A DNA stretch of 64,000 nucleotides. It comes from Ichthyophis bannanicus (taxonomy: Eukaryota > Chordata > Amphibia > Gymnophiona > Ichthyophiidae). This document shows, one piece after another, positions 38,766-49,509 of this stretch (its first letter is position 1; each line of letters starts with the position of its first letter). Made by a program: the position numbers and the translations under genes. The DNA is taken from positions 13,678,305 to 13,742,304 of the forward strand of contig CM066048.1 of the NCBI GenBank assembly GCA_033557465.1. Reading direction: 5' to 3'. A model generated the notes under the pieces. The model was given only the letters and a program-made list of their open reading frames with translations. It was not told the DNA's origin and did not search any database.

Positions 38766-39620
38766 ATGGCATCCCTGAAGCCTGCCCGGCTGGAATTTCC
38801 ACAGGGATCCGGCTCAGCAGCGAAACGATCCAAACCCGAAGTGGGCTCCCCGCAGAAAATGGCCGCGGGAGAGAAGGAGGGAGTGACTGCCGGTGGCCTA
38901 CGTGAAGTGCTACAGGAATTGAAATGCGTTAAAGAAATGATTGCAGCCAATTCTAGTTCACTGAACATGATTCAAGAAGACTTGCTGGAGGTAAAAGAGA
39001 AACTCCTCACCATCACCACTCGACTTAATGCAGTTGAATTACAAACCCAGAAGCATGGCGTTGCATTAGAACAGCTGGGCCCTTTGGCCAAACGAGTCCG
39101 GCACATAGAAAATCTGATTGAAGATCAAAATAACCATTCCCGTAGAAATAATATCCGCCTTGTTGGAGTCCCTGAAGGCGCTGAAGGTACCGATCCGATT
39201 GGATTTCTGGAAAAAACCATACCGGAGATGCTGCAGCTTGTCTTTGCAAGGCCTTTTGAACCAGAACGGGCCCATCGAATCCCAACACACAAAGCTGAAA
39301 ACACACGATACCCGCGCCCACTCATAATGAAGGTACTGAGATACCCACAGGTCCTACAGATCTTTCAAGCTGCACGGAAGGCCGGATCACTGCAAATCCA
39401 GGGACACAAAGTAGCACTTTATCCGGATTTGAGCAAGCAAACGGTAGATCGGAGAAAAGCGTTGCTGGCCTGTAGACCCATGCTACAAAGTGCACAGGCA
39501 AGATACGGGCTATACTACCCAGGAACCATGCGGGTCACGCTGCATAATGAAACGAGGAATTTTGTTGATGCTGAAAAACTGAAAACTTTCCTACAAGAAA
39601 AATGCGGTATGGAAACCTGA
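38766..39620 (+). CDS. L1 ORF1 protein (RNA-binding chaperone)
   Basis: Start at the ATG 38766 (MASLKPARLE, 284 codons); the upstream open frame lacks ATG. N-terminus basic, then a coiled coil (about residues 55-120: LREVLQELKCVKEMI ... LTTITTRLNAVELQ-type heptads), the RRM-like domain beginning RRNNIRLVGVPEG, and the C-terminal domain (ERAHRIP, PRPLIMKVLRYPQ, IFQAARKAG). This is the order of vertebrate L1 ORF1p, a trimeric nucleic-acid chaperone of the L1 particle. Stop TGA 39618-39620. Confidence 0.9.
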   Translation: MASLKPARLEFPQGSGSAAKRSKPEVGSPQKMAAGEKEGVTAGGLREVLQELKCVKEMIAANSSSLNMIQEDLLEVKEKLLTITTRLNAVELQTQKHGVALEQLGPLAKRVRHIENLIEDQNNHSRRNNIRLVGVPEGAEGTDPIGFLEKTIPEMLQLVFARPFEPERAHRIPTHKAENTRYPRPLIMKVLRYPQVLQIFQAARKAGSLQIQGHKVALYPDLSKQTVDRRKALLACRPMLQSAQARYGLYYPGTMRVTLHNETRNFVDAEKLKTFLQEKCGMET

Positions 39621-39992
39621 GGTCAATATTCTGATCTCTCACGCAGTGTAGAGAACTCAGCATATACTCAGGGGGTGCGGCCGTGCGTTCTCACAAATTT
39701 TAGAACGCCTTAAGCCTTGTTAAACACCTCATTGATTGTATTTCTGTTGTTCTAAATAGTTTTAATTAAACAGATATTTCTGCTTGAAATGTAGGGGTGG
39801 CAACGGGAGGTCGGGGTTGGTTACTGTTTCAGTGGATTGTGTTCACCTTAGCGATACAATGTTTGCCAGTTATGCAGTTGTTTGTGTCAGTCCAGTCCAG
39901 TACAAAACCCTCCACATACACGCAAATGCAAGTACGCGGCAGGCCTATCCATAGGATAGCTTTCACCTATAAGACAGCTTATCCCAACGTTG
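39621..39992 (+). other. L1 inter-ORF region
   Basis: About 370 bases between ORF1 and ORF2 without a gene. Longer than in mammalian L1. ORF2 may be translated from an internal start or reinitiation. Confidence 0.6.
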
Positions 39993-42900
39993 ATGTCTAG
40001 TGATCTTTTAATGCTTTCGTTAAATGTAAAAGGTATTACTGGCCCTGTCAAGCGAAAGAAGATTTTAGCGTACTGCCAGCAAAAAAAAGCAGATATTGCC
40101 CTCTTACAAGAGACACATTTAACAGATACTGAATCGCAGAAAGTAACCTCTAAATACTTCCTGGTGGCGGCCTCGGCCTCTGCCACTCAACGCAAAGGGG
40201 GGGTAATAATATTAGTGCGCAAATTCCTGCAATCCGCCATTACCGACACACGGATTGATCCGCTAGGTCGATGGGCCAGAGTGACGATGAAAATAAATCA
40301 ACAGCTTTACACATTCTTCAATATTTACGCGCCCAACCTCGATGACCCTAACTTTTTCAAACTGATAGCTAAAGAAGTTACAGCCGCGGCTCACACCAAT
40401 ATCATATTAGGGGGCGATTTCAATGTCATCTTGGATCCACTGTTAGATCGCACGCCCTATCGGGCTGTAGACAAAGTCAAATCGCAGGCGATTCTTAAAG
40501 GCATCATAACAGAGCTACACTTGGTAGACCCCTGGCGCCTACTTCATCCCCAAGAAAGAGACTACACATTTTATTCCATCCCACATAATACCCAAACAAG
40601 GATCGATTTCTTCCTACTGTCCACAGAGCTGATGCCCCAAGTGTTGTCCGCAGAGATATATGCTACAACGGTATCGGATCACGCCGCTGTCTCCCTAGTG
40701 TTGAATACCAACGTTACACAGCATGTTCCGCCAAGATGGACATTTGATAAATCCCTACTAGCAGATGACTCCTTTGTACAGCTACTGTCAGGGGAAATTG
40801 AGACCTATTTTAAATATAATACACCCACTGATACCTCCATCTGGAGCTGGTGGGAAGGTTTTAAAGCGACCATACGAGCTCATATTACCACCTATACCAT
40901 TAGACGGCGTAAAGCCAGGAAAAAAGAAAAAGATGAATTGGAACTCCAAATAAAAGCTGGGGAAAGATTACTAGCCAAAAGAGCTGACTCAATGATATTG
41001 ATTAGACTCCAAAAATTGCGATACCAATATAATGCTCTCCTCAACAAAGAAGCACTGAGTAGCATCCAGCTACAACGTAGTATATACTACTATGACAGCA
41101 ACCGCTCAGGATCCCTCTTAGCTCGGCAGCTCAGACCAAAAACCAGCAAGACCGCTATAGCGGCGTTGCAGGACAATTCCGGGGGCCTTCTCCTGAGATC
41201 TGACAAAATACTAGACCGCTGCAAAGAATTCTATGAGGAACTATATCGCTCAGATACCCAATGTAGTGACAGAGCCTTTGAAGATTTTGTCTCCAAGATA
41301 GTAGGACCCACATTAACCAGTCATCAAAGTCGAACGCTGGAACAAGAGATCTCAGTAACTGAAATACAAGATGCGATCAAACAGATGGCTCGTGGCAAAG
41401 CCGCCGGTCCAGATGGTATCCCGCTGGAATTCTATAATAAATATTGCATTCAATTGGCTCCCATGCTACAGATCTACTACAGTGGCCTGCAAGATGAATC
41501 TCCAGAGATTGGAGCCCTGGCAGAGGCTGTGGTGGTAATTCACCCGAAACCGGGCAGGGATACACAAAAGATAGAGAATTACAGACCCATCTCTCTCCTA
41601 AACTCTGATTATAAAATTTATGCTAAAGTGCTTGCTAACCGATTAGGACGGATCTTAAAAGATTTGATACATGAGGATCAATGTGGATTTATACAAAACA
41701 GATCCACTACAGATAATGGAAGATTATTGGCACATGTACTGGCATCTGCCAAGACCAAGACCGAGCCCCTGATAGGGCTAGCATTGGATGCCGAAAAAGC
41801 CTTCGATCGACTGGAATGGTCCTTTCTATTTCGATCCCTACGGTGGTTTGGGATAGGAGAAAAGTTCCTAAAACGCGTTGAATTGTTATATACCAAACCC
41901 ACAGCTCGAATAGCGGTCAACTCACACCTCTCAGCCCCTTTTCAGTTGCAAAGAGGGACCAGACAGGGTTGCCCCCTGTCACCGATGCTTTTTAATTTAG
42001 CCCTGGAACCCTTATTAATAGCGCTCCGACAGAAGGAAAACATAAAAGGAATTGAGTTAGCTGATGGTCCCTGTAAATTGTCAGCATATGCCGATGACCT
42101 GCTCATTTTTCTACAACCATCAGACCTTCCTGAAACACTGCAACTCATAGATGCATACTCAGCGATATCCGGATATAAAGTAAATTTGAATAAAACAACA
42201 ATTATTCCTCTGAATGAACAGGTCAGCGAAGAAATGATGCGTGGATACCCCTTTCAATATGAGAAGTCATCCTTTAGATACCTGGGCGTGACCTATGGCA
42301 CCACCTTGGAAGAGACTGTCGCAATCAACATTAAGATGTGTCAAGAAATTGTACATGATAACATCTGCAAGTGGACCCCCCTTCATTTGAGCTGGTGGGG
42401 CAGGCTAGAAACGATAAAAATGATGTTGGTACCAAAACTCAGCTATATATTAAGTATGATACCCTTACGTTTCCCGTCAGCCTTCTATAAGAAAATGAAT
42501 AGTCAACTGATAGCCTTTCTATGGAACAACCGAGTACCCCGAATAGCTGCCTGGAAACTGAAGTTACCTAATACACAAGGAGGTGTCCATTTCCCAGATC
42601 TCGGCTGGCTACACACTGCCTCTCTTTTAAAGCAGGGTGCTCAATGGGTCGACTCTGACGACACGGATAAAGGACCTAGATGGCTGAGTGTGGAGCGGGC
42701 CCTACATTCCCCCCTGCCCACATGGCTACTGGTAGGCACAGTAGTAGACCAGACTGCACCACATAATGCTATTATCCGAGAAACACAGCATGCCTGTCGA
42801 TTATTGGCATCATGTATCGATGGAGGGGATGACTTTGCCGCAGATATGCCCATATGGCTGAACCCGCGCCTTATCATCGGAGGGAAGCCTGTCTTATGGA

Positions 42901-43751
42901 AAAAATGGGTGGAACATGATCTTATCACCATTGGACAACTGATCAATGGAAGTGCATTTAAAACCTTTGACAGATTAAGAACGGAATTCCGATTGCCTAA
43001 TACATGCTATTTCCAATGGTGTCAGCTCCGATCCTGCATGAGCAAAGCGGGTGTGTCACCTGTCTTGATACGTACAGGATGGCCACTGCGACAGAAACTT
43101 CAAGAATTACAAACAGATGCTAAAGCTGTTTCAAGATGTGTTGCGATTCTCCGATCCAAAAGTGACAAGACATGTTCTAAGATACAGTCGGTGTGGGCTA
43201 CTGAAACCGGTCAAGATCTACCTCCGGAACATTGGGACACTTTTTGGGGAACTCAAATACGTGCCACGAGAGCAGCGTCTCTCACACAATCTATGTACTT
43301 TATAGCACATCGAGCGCATATTACACCGGCTAAGAAAATGAAATGGACACTACAGGAGGGAAATCGATGTTGGTCCTGTAACATGGAAATTGGGACACTG
43401 GCACATATGTTGTTCCATTGTAAATCCCTGGAAATATATTGGAACAGAGTTTGGGAACGCATATCACAGATCCTCAACTTACAAACTCCTATCACTTATC
43501 GGATAGTGATATATAAATCCATAGCTCTGGAACCTACTCTGATGAAATGGGATGGTAAACTGCTGGACTTAATGCTCGGGATAGCGCTTAAAATAGTTCT
43601 AATACACTGGAAGAATCTTGACAAAGCTTGTTTCGAGCATTGGTGGAGTCTCTTAATCCTACATAAGACCTACGAAGAGATATATATAGCCAAGAACCCA
43701 TGGTCTGGTAAACTAAGTAAGAAATGGTCAGCTTTACAAAATTATGTTTGA
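39993..43751 (+). CDS. L1 ORF2 endonuclease / reverse transcriptase, intact
   Basis: ATG at 39993, 1252 codons, fully open to TGA 43749-43751. AP-endonuclease: SLNVKGI, LLQETHL (Glu), LGGDFNVIL (Asp/Asn), ISVSDHAAV-type SDH. RT: GKAAGPDGIPLEFY, NYRPISLLNSDYKIYAK, LALDAEKAFDRLEW, GTRQGCPLSPMLFNLALEPL, and the catalytic SAYADDLLIFL (YADD at 42087-42098, residue 699). A C-terminal Cys-His motif (CWSC...HMLFHC) as in L1. It nicks target DNA and primes reverse transcription. All key motifs are present, so it may be functional. Confidence 0.93.
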   Translation: MSSDLLMLSLNVKGITGPVKRKKILAYCQQKKADIALLQETHLTDTESQKVTSKYFLVAASASATQRKGGVIILVRKFLQSAITDTRIDPLGRWARVTMKINQQLYTFFNIYAPNLDDPNFFKLIAKEVTAAAHTNIILGGDFNVILDPLLDRTPYRAVDKVKSQAILKGIITELHLVDPWRLLHPQERDYTFYSIPHNTQTRIDFFLLSTELMPQVLSAEIYATTVSDHAAVSLVLNTNVTQHVPPRWTFDKSLLADDSFVQLLSGEIETYFKYNTPTDTSIWSWWEGFKATIRAHITTYTIRRRKARKKEKDELELQIKAGERLLAKRADSMILIRLQKLRYQYNALLNKEALSSIQLQRSIYYYDSNRSGSLLARQLRPKTSKTAIAALQDNSGGLLLRSDKILDRCKEFYEELYRSDTQCSDRAFEDFVSKIVGPTLTSHQSRTLEQEISVTEIQDAIKQMARGKAAGPDGIPLEFYNKYCIQLAPMLQIYYSGLQDESPEIGALAEAVVVIHPKPGRDTQKIENYRPISLLNSDYKIYAKVLANRLGRILKDLIHEDQCGFIQNRSTTDNGRLLAHVLASAKTKTEPLIGLALDAEKAFDRLEWSFLFRSLRWFGIGEKFLKRVELLYTKPTARIAVNSHLSAPFQLQRGTRQGCPLSPMLFNLALEPLLIALRQKENIKGIELADGPCKLSAYADDLLIFLQPSDLPETLQLIDAYSAISGYKVNLNKTTIIPLNEQVSEEMMRGYPFQYEKSSFRYLGVTYGTTLEETVAINIKMCQEIVHDNICKWTPLHLSWWGRLETIKMMLVPKLSYILSMIPLRFPSAFYKKMNSQLIAFLWNNRVPRIAAWKLKLPNTQGGVHFPDLGWLHTASLLKQGAQWVDSDDTDKGPRWLSVERALHSPLPTWLLVGTVVDQTAPHNAIIRETQHACRLLASCIDGGDDFAADMPIWLNPRLIIGGKPVLWKKWVEHDLITIGQLINGSAFKTFDRLRTEFRLPNTCYFQWCQLRSCMSKAGVSPVLIRTGWPLRQKLQELQTDAKAVSRCVAILRSKSDKTCSKIQSVWATETGQDLPPEHWDTFWGTQIRATRAASLTQSMYFIAHRAHITPAKKMKWTLQEGNRCWSCNMEIGTLAHMLFHCKSLEIYWNRVWERISQILNLQTPITYRIVIYKSIALEPTLMKWDGKLLDLMLGIALKIVLIHWKNLDKACFEHWWSLLILHKTYEEIYIAKNPWSGKLSKKWSALQNYV

Positions 43752-44004
43752 TGAAAATGATTGCTGGAGGCTGCCTTGTGGAATGGTCTCTGCTGTAACC
43801 ACATTGAACGGAGAGAGGGAGGGTGGCGTGCTGGCATGGACTGATACTAGTTCTTGTTAATGTTATTGTACTGTCTTGTTCAAGTTATTATATTCTTTTG
43901 CTATTTTGATCAATAACATCTGCTTGTATCCTGCTATATCACGATCGTTTGTATTGTTATTTTATATGTTAAAACTGAATAAAAACTACTATTAAAAAAA
44001 AAAA

Positions 44005-44022
44005 ATGTCTAACAGAAAAATT
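44005..44022 (+). repeat. 18-bp target-site duplication, right copy
   Basis: Same as 38609-38626. Marks the 3' edge of the L1. Confidence 0.95.
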
Positions 44023-46833
44023 AATATGGATAAAATACATTCTCTAAAATGCTTGTATGCAAATGCTAGAAGTCTAAAAAATAAGATGGGAGAGTTAGAA
44101 TATATAGCACTAAATGAAAGGTTAGATATGATTGGAATATCAGAGACATGGTGGAAGGAGGACAACCAGTGGGACACTATGATACCTGGGTACAAACTAT
44201 ACTGTAATGATAGAGCTGATCAAATTGGTGGAGGGGTTGCTCTCTATGTTAGAGAGGGCATTGAGTCAGAAAGGATTAAAGTTTTGCAGGAAACAAAATC
44301 TGCTGTAGAATCTATATGGATTGAAATTCCATGTAAAAGGGGGAAGGCAATGGCAGTGGGGGGTGTACTATCGAGCGCCTGGCCAGAATGACCAAATGGA
44401 TGATGAAATGCTCAAAGAAATCAAGGAAGCTAACAAAAGTTACAGCACAGTAATAATAATGGGTGATTTCAACTACCCCGGTATCGACTGGGTCAGTGTC
44501 ACGTCAGGACATGCTAGGGAGATAAAGTTCCTAGATGAAATAAATGACTGCTTCTTGGAGCAGCTGGTTCATGAACCGACCAGAGGGGAAGCCATATTAG
44601 ACCTAATCCTTAGTGGAACACCAGATCTAGTGCAAGAGATAAGGTTGTTGGTGCCACTTGGCAATAGTGATCATAGCATGATCGCCTTTGATTTAATTAG
44701 TGGAGGAGGGATAGTAAGGAAATCCACAGTACTACCTTTTAACTTTCGAAAGGGAGACTATGATAAAATGAGGAAAACAGTTAAGAAAAAACTAAAAGGA
44801 GCAGTTGCAAAGGTTAAAGACGTACATCAGGCTTGGCTGTTGTTGAAAAATACTATCTTGGAAGCCCAGACCAGCTGTATTCCATGCTTTAAGAAAAGTG
44901 GAAAGAAGTCCAAAAAACTGCCAGCATGGTTTAAAGTTGAGGTCAGAGAGGCTGTTGTTGCCAAAAAAGCATCTTTCAGGAAATGGAAAAAAGAGCCAAA
45001 CGACGAAACCTGGAAACAGCACAAGCACTGGCAAGTCAAATGCAAGGCATTGATAAGGCAGGCAAAGGGAGAATTTGAGAAGAAGCTTGCTGCAGAAGCA
45101 AAAACGCGAAGTAAAGACCTTTTCAAGTACATTCGTAGCAAAAAACCTGTGAGAGAGTCAGTTGGTCCATTAGATGATAAAGGGGTTAAAGTAGCACTAA
45201 GAGGCGACAAGGCGATAGCGGAGAGACTGAACGAATTCTTTGCTTCAGTCTTTACTGAGGAAGATGTAGGGATGTTACCCATGACTGAAGTGGTATTTAA
45301 AGGTGCAGAAGAATTGAAGGAAATATCGATACATCGAGAAGATGTATGACAACTATTAGATAAGCTGAAGAGTAGCAAATCACCTGGGCCGGATGGTATA
45401 CATCCAAGGGTATTGAAAGAACTGAAATATGAGATTGCAGACCTGCTATTAGTAATCTGTGAACTATCATTAAAATCATCTCTAATACCTGAAGATTGGA
45501 GGATCGCCAATGTAACACCAATTTTTAAAAAGGGTTCCAGGGGTGATCCTGGAAACTACAGACCGGTGAGCCTGACGTCAATACCGGGAAAAATGATAGA
45601 AACCATCATAAAGAATAAAATTACTCAGCATGTAGATAGTCATGAACTAATGAGAGACAGCCAACATGGCTTTAGACAAGGAAGATCTTGTCTTACTAAT
45701 CTGTTATGTTTTTTTGAAGGAGTGAATAATCAGGTGGACAAAGGTGAGTCGGTTGATATTGTGTATCTGGACTTTCAGAAAGCCTTTGACAAGGTCCCTC
45801 ATGAGAGACGTTTGGGAGTCATGGGATAGGAGGCAGTGTACTATTGTGGATCAGGAACTGGTTAAAAGATAGAAAGCAGAGGGTAGGGCTAAATGGCCAA
45901 TTTTCCCAATGGAGAAAGGTGAATAGTGGTGTACCCCAGGGATCTGTGCTGGGTCCGCTGCTTTTTGACATATTCATAAATGACCTGGAAAGTGGAATAA
46001 CGAGTGAGGTTATCAAATTTGCAGATGACACAAAACTATTTAAAGTTGTTAAAACCCAAGAGGATTGTGGAAAATTGCAAGAGGATCTTGATAAATTGGA
46101 AGACTGGGCATCAAAATGGCAGATGAAATTTAATGTGGACAAGTGCAAGGTTATGCACCTAGGGAAGAACAACCCAAACTATGGTTACACGATGCAAGGT
46201 TCCACATTAGGAACCACCACCCAGGAAAAAGATTTAGGTGTCATTGTGGATACCATGTTAAAACCCTCGGCCCAGTGTGCAGCGGCGGCCAAGAGAGCAA
46301 ATAGAATGCTAGGTATGATAAGGAAAGGAATGGAAAATAAAACAAAGGATATTATAATGCCTCTGTATCGTTCCATGGTGAGACCGCACCTTGAATATTG
46401 TGTGCAATTCTGGTCGCCTTATCTTAAAAAGGATATAGAGTTATTAGAAAAGGTTCAGAGAAGAGCCACCAAAATGGTAAAGGGGATGGAAGGATACTCC
46501 TATGAAGAAAGGCTAAAAAGGTTAGGGCTCTTTAACCTGGAAAAGAGACGGCTGAGGGGAGATATGATAGAAGTCTATAAATTAATGAGCGGAGTGGAAC
46601 GGGTAAACGTAGATCGATTGTTTACGTTATCAGAATATAGAAAGACTAGGGGACATGCAATGAAGCTGCAGGGTAAACTGTTTAAGACTAATAAAAGAAA
46701 ATATTTTTTCACTCAACGTGTAATCAAACTCTGGAATTTGTTACCGGAGGATGTAGTAAAGGCTGTTAGTGTAGCTGGGTTTAAAAAAGGTTTGGACAAG
46801 TTCGTGGAGGAAAGGTCCATAAGCCATTATTAA
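44005..46833 (+). pseudogene. CR1 ORF2 endonuclease / reverse transcriptase, two frameshifts and a stop
   Basis: Starts at ATG 44005 (within the L1 target duplication). Endonuclease: ANARSLKNKMGELE, GISETWWKE (Glu), then a frameshift near 44350, IMGDFNYPGIDW, LGNSDHSMIAF. TGA at 45347-45349. [41 protein letters not shown], a frameshift near 45826, [26 protein letters not shown] (FADD catalytic), and the C-terminal [13 protein letters not shown] and [11 protein letters not shown] blocks. Stop TAA 46831-46833. Only three lesions, so this CR1 is fairly young. Confidence 0.9.
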
Positions 46834-47009
46834 GAAGGGACCCAGGATATCAATGCTTGAACCAATACAAGCATTGTGGAACCTGTGTCCCTTGGGGAAA
46901 CTGCTAGGTACATATGACCTAGATTGGCCACTGTTGGAAACAGAATACTGGGCTTGATGGACCTTGGTCTGACCCAGTATGGCATATCTTATGTTCTTAT
47001 GTTCTTATG

Positions 47010-48623
47010 AGGAGAGAGAGTAAAAAGGACAGAGCGACACAAATAGAAACTTACAACAAGAGAGAGGGGACTGAGGGGGGTAAACGAGGGTAAAGGGTAC
47101 TGAAGTGAAGGGTTCTATGAATGGTGATGAAATATTAGAGGGTACTGGGAGCAGTAAGTATGAATGAGGGAGCCAATAGTATCAAAGAGAAACTGGAAGA
47201 TCAAAAGCTTGTGCAAAGAGGTGTGTTTTAAGGAGGGACTTGAATTGTGGAAAAGAGGGCTCAGTACAGAGGGGGAGGGGGAGGAAATTCCACAGGGCAG
47301 GAGCAAGGAAGAAGAAAGCGGAGTGGCGAGTAAGTTCGAGGTGCGCTTGAGAAGGGGAAGGGAGAAAGAGACGGTTACCATGGGAGGAACGAAGAAGGCG
47401 AGGAACAGGCTGGTGAAAAATGAGATTGGAGAGATACTGAGGGATACCGGAGTGGAGGGTTTTATGAATGGTAATGAGGTATTTGAAGATAAAGCGGTAT
47501 CGAATAGGGAGCCAATGGAGGGAAAGGAGACAAGGGGTGATGTGCTCACGGGGAGAGGAGAAAGTAACTAGGCGGGCGGCGGTATTTTGAATAAGTTGGA
47601 GATGGTGTATCTGAGAAGAGGGGAGACCAGCAAAGATGGAATTACAGTAATCAAGGCGAGAAATTACAAGGGAGAGGACTAAAGTAGTGAGAGAACTAGA
47701 GGAAAGATAAGGACGAAGGGACCTGATACGACGAAGGTGGAAGAAGCAGCTGCGGACCAAGGAGGAGATGTGGGAGTGGAAAGACAAGGAGGTGTCGAGG
47801 GTTACACCAAGATAACGAAGGCAGGATACAAGAGGAATGGGCAGGGATGACATTAGAGGAGCCAAGGTGGGAGGGGAAGTTGAGAAGGAAAACCAAATAG
47901 CCGATGATTTGGAGGGGTTGACACTGAGAAAATTAGTGGAGAACCATGAGGCAGTCAGGTCGAGACAAGAATTGAGAGGGGAAAGATCTGGAGAAACGGA
48001 GCTAGTGTGGTGGACAAGAAGAATATCATCAGCAGAATATCATCAGCATAAAAGTAACAGGAGAGACCAGACTGTTGGATAAGAAGGGCAAGTGGGGCAA
48101 GGAAGATGTTGAAGAGAAGGGGGGCAAGAATAGAACCCTGCGGAACACCACAGAGAAGAGGAGAGGGAGCAGAGTCAGTGGTACCAGAGCGGACGGAAAA
48201 AGTACGAGAGGAGAGAAAGGAGCGAAACCAGCAAAGTACTGTGCCGCAGATACCAGCATCAGATAAACGGGTGAGAAGGGTATGATGGTCAATAACATTG
48301 AAAGCAGCGGAGAGGTCGAGAGAAACAGCGATAGAGAGATTACCCTGATCATGTGAGCGGTGAAGATCACTAAGAAGTGCAAGCATGATAGTTTCGGTAC
48401 TGTGCCCGGGCCTAAAACCAGATTGCCGAGGATGAAGGAAAAGCATGGAATCCAAATGTGCAGAGAGCTGTGAAAAGACTAGTTTTTCAAGAACCTTAGA
48501 AAGAAAGGGGAGATTAGAAATGGGGCGCCAGTTGGCAGGGAGGGCGGGATCCAGGGTGGGTTTCTTCAGAAGGGGACGAACCAGGGCATGCTTCCATCGG
48601 GAGGGAAAACAACCAGTGGATAG
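47010..48623 (-). pseudogene. L2 RT domain and C-terminus (L2 inside DIRS-C)
   Basis: 48455-47955 (minus): HPRQSGFRPGHSTET, VSLDLSAAFNVIDHHTLL, GVPQGSILAPLLFNIF, CYFYADDILL (catalytic YADD). A small duplication/shift near 48030 breaks the frame. 47865-47182: CLRYLGVTLDTSLSFHSHI, RLDYCNSIFAGLPSS, LHWLPIRYRFIFKYL, KSLLKTHLFAQAF. Good sequence conservation suggests moderate age. It is 5' truncated at the DIRS-C junction. Confidence 0.88.
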
Positions 48624-49509
48624 TCCCTAACACCTGCAGATACTCCCAGGCTGTGGGACAGCTTAGGCTGAGAAACCGACTCACCAAGCGCCTGAGGGCT
48701 AGCACCCGCTGCTGGGGCAGAAACACTTGACCCACGCTCGTATCGAAACGTGCTCCGAGGTACTCCAGGTTTTGAGATGGCTCCAACTTGCTCTTTGCGG
48801 TGTTGACCCCCCAACCGAGACTTTGCAAGAGAGCTATCACCCTGGCCGTAGCCGAAAGACTTTCCTCCCTGGACTTTGCTCTGATTAACCAATCGTCCAG
48901 ATATTGGTGCACCAAAACTCCTTCCTTCCGCAAGGCCGCCACCACTACCACCATCACCTTGGTGAACGTTCGCGGCGCCATCGCCAGGCCAAACGGAAGT
49001 GCTTGAAACTGAAAATGCCCCATCAGCACCGCAAACCTGAGGAATTTCTGATGCTCCCGGCGTATCGGAATGTGTAGATATGCCTCCGATAAGTCCAGGG
49101 ATGTGAGAAACTCTCCTCTCCTTACCACTACAATGACCGACCTGAGAGTCTCCATCCAAAAATGAAATACACACAGACAGCGATTCACCCTTTTTAAATC
49201 TAGAATGGGCCGCCAAGTCCCTTCTTTCTTTGGTACGACGAAGTAAATGGAGTATCGACCGCAACCTAATTGGTCGGCAGGAACCGGGACAATGGCCTTG
49301 AGCTGCAGAAGCCTTTGCACCGTATCCTGCACCGCCTTGCGCTTTGCTCAAGCGTTGCACGGTGACCGAACGAAAGAATCGGATACCAGCCACTGCAGCT
49401 CGAGCGCATAACCTTCGCGAATCACCTCCAACACCCACTGATCGGACGTGAGTTGGGCCCAGGCAGGATAAAAATCCTGCAGCCGACCCCTGGGCCCCCC
49501 TGACTTCAT
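48624..49509 (-). pseudogene. DIRS-C reverse transcriptase N-terminal half
   Basis: The likely start is the ATG at 49509, which overlaps the gag TGA (ATGA overlap). One TGA interrupts near 49350. Then LLQLKAIVPVP, RPILDLKRVNRCL, TSLDLSEAYLHIPI, QALPFGLAMAPRTFTK, HQYLDDWLI (YLDD). It is cut at 48624 by the L2. The continuation is at 36816. Confidence 0.87.

Larger units (their letters stand above)
38627..44004 (+). mobile_element. L1-superfamily LINE, full length, both ORFs open
   Basis: A 5.38-kb element between perfect 18-bp target duplications. It starts ggggggcggagctagcc (a 5' end with G-run and GC-rich leader) and ends in AATAAA (43977-43982) plus a poly(A) tail (43994-44004). ORF1 and ORF2 are uninterrupted. 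The perfect duplication and open frames point to a recent insertion. Confidence 0.93.
36955..47009 (+). mobile_element. CR1 LINE, near full length, split by an L1
   Basis: 5' UTR tandem repeats, ORF1 (37530-38450) and ORF2 (44005-46833), then a 3' UTR ending in 'gacccagtatggcatatcttatgttcttatgttcttatg', the octamer-repeat end typical of CR1. The L1 at 38627-44004 is inserted exactly at the ORF2 start. The 5' boundary in the L2 is approximate (within about 15 bp). Confidence 0.9.
36817..48623 (-). mobile_element. L2 LINE inserted in DIRS-C, itself split by a CR1
   Basis: L2 pieces are 36817-36954 (3' end: tctttatctttatctttattcggtttcttgataaaccgcc) and about 47010-48623 (RT and 3' coding). The DIRS-C RT frame is interrupted exactly at these edges. 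The CR1 at 36955-47009 lies between the two L2 pieces. It is L2-type by the RT blocks and by the 3' end with a short tandem repeat (aagata)n. Confidence 0.85.

Noticed and set aside
47164..47571. Charged plus-strand open frame of 135 codons
   Set aside because: Antisense of the L2 RT C-terminus at 47865-47182.
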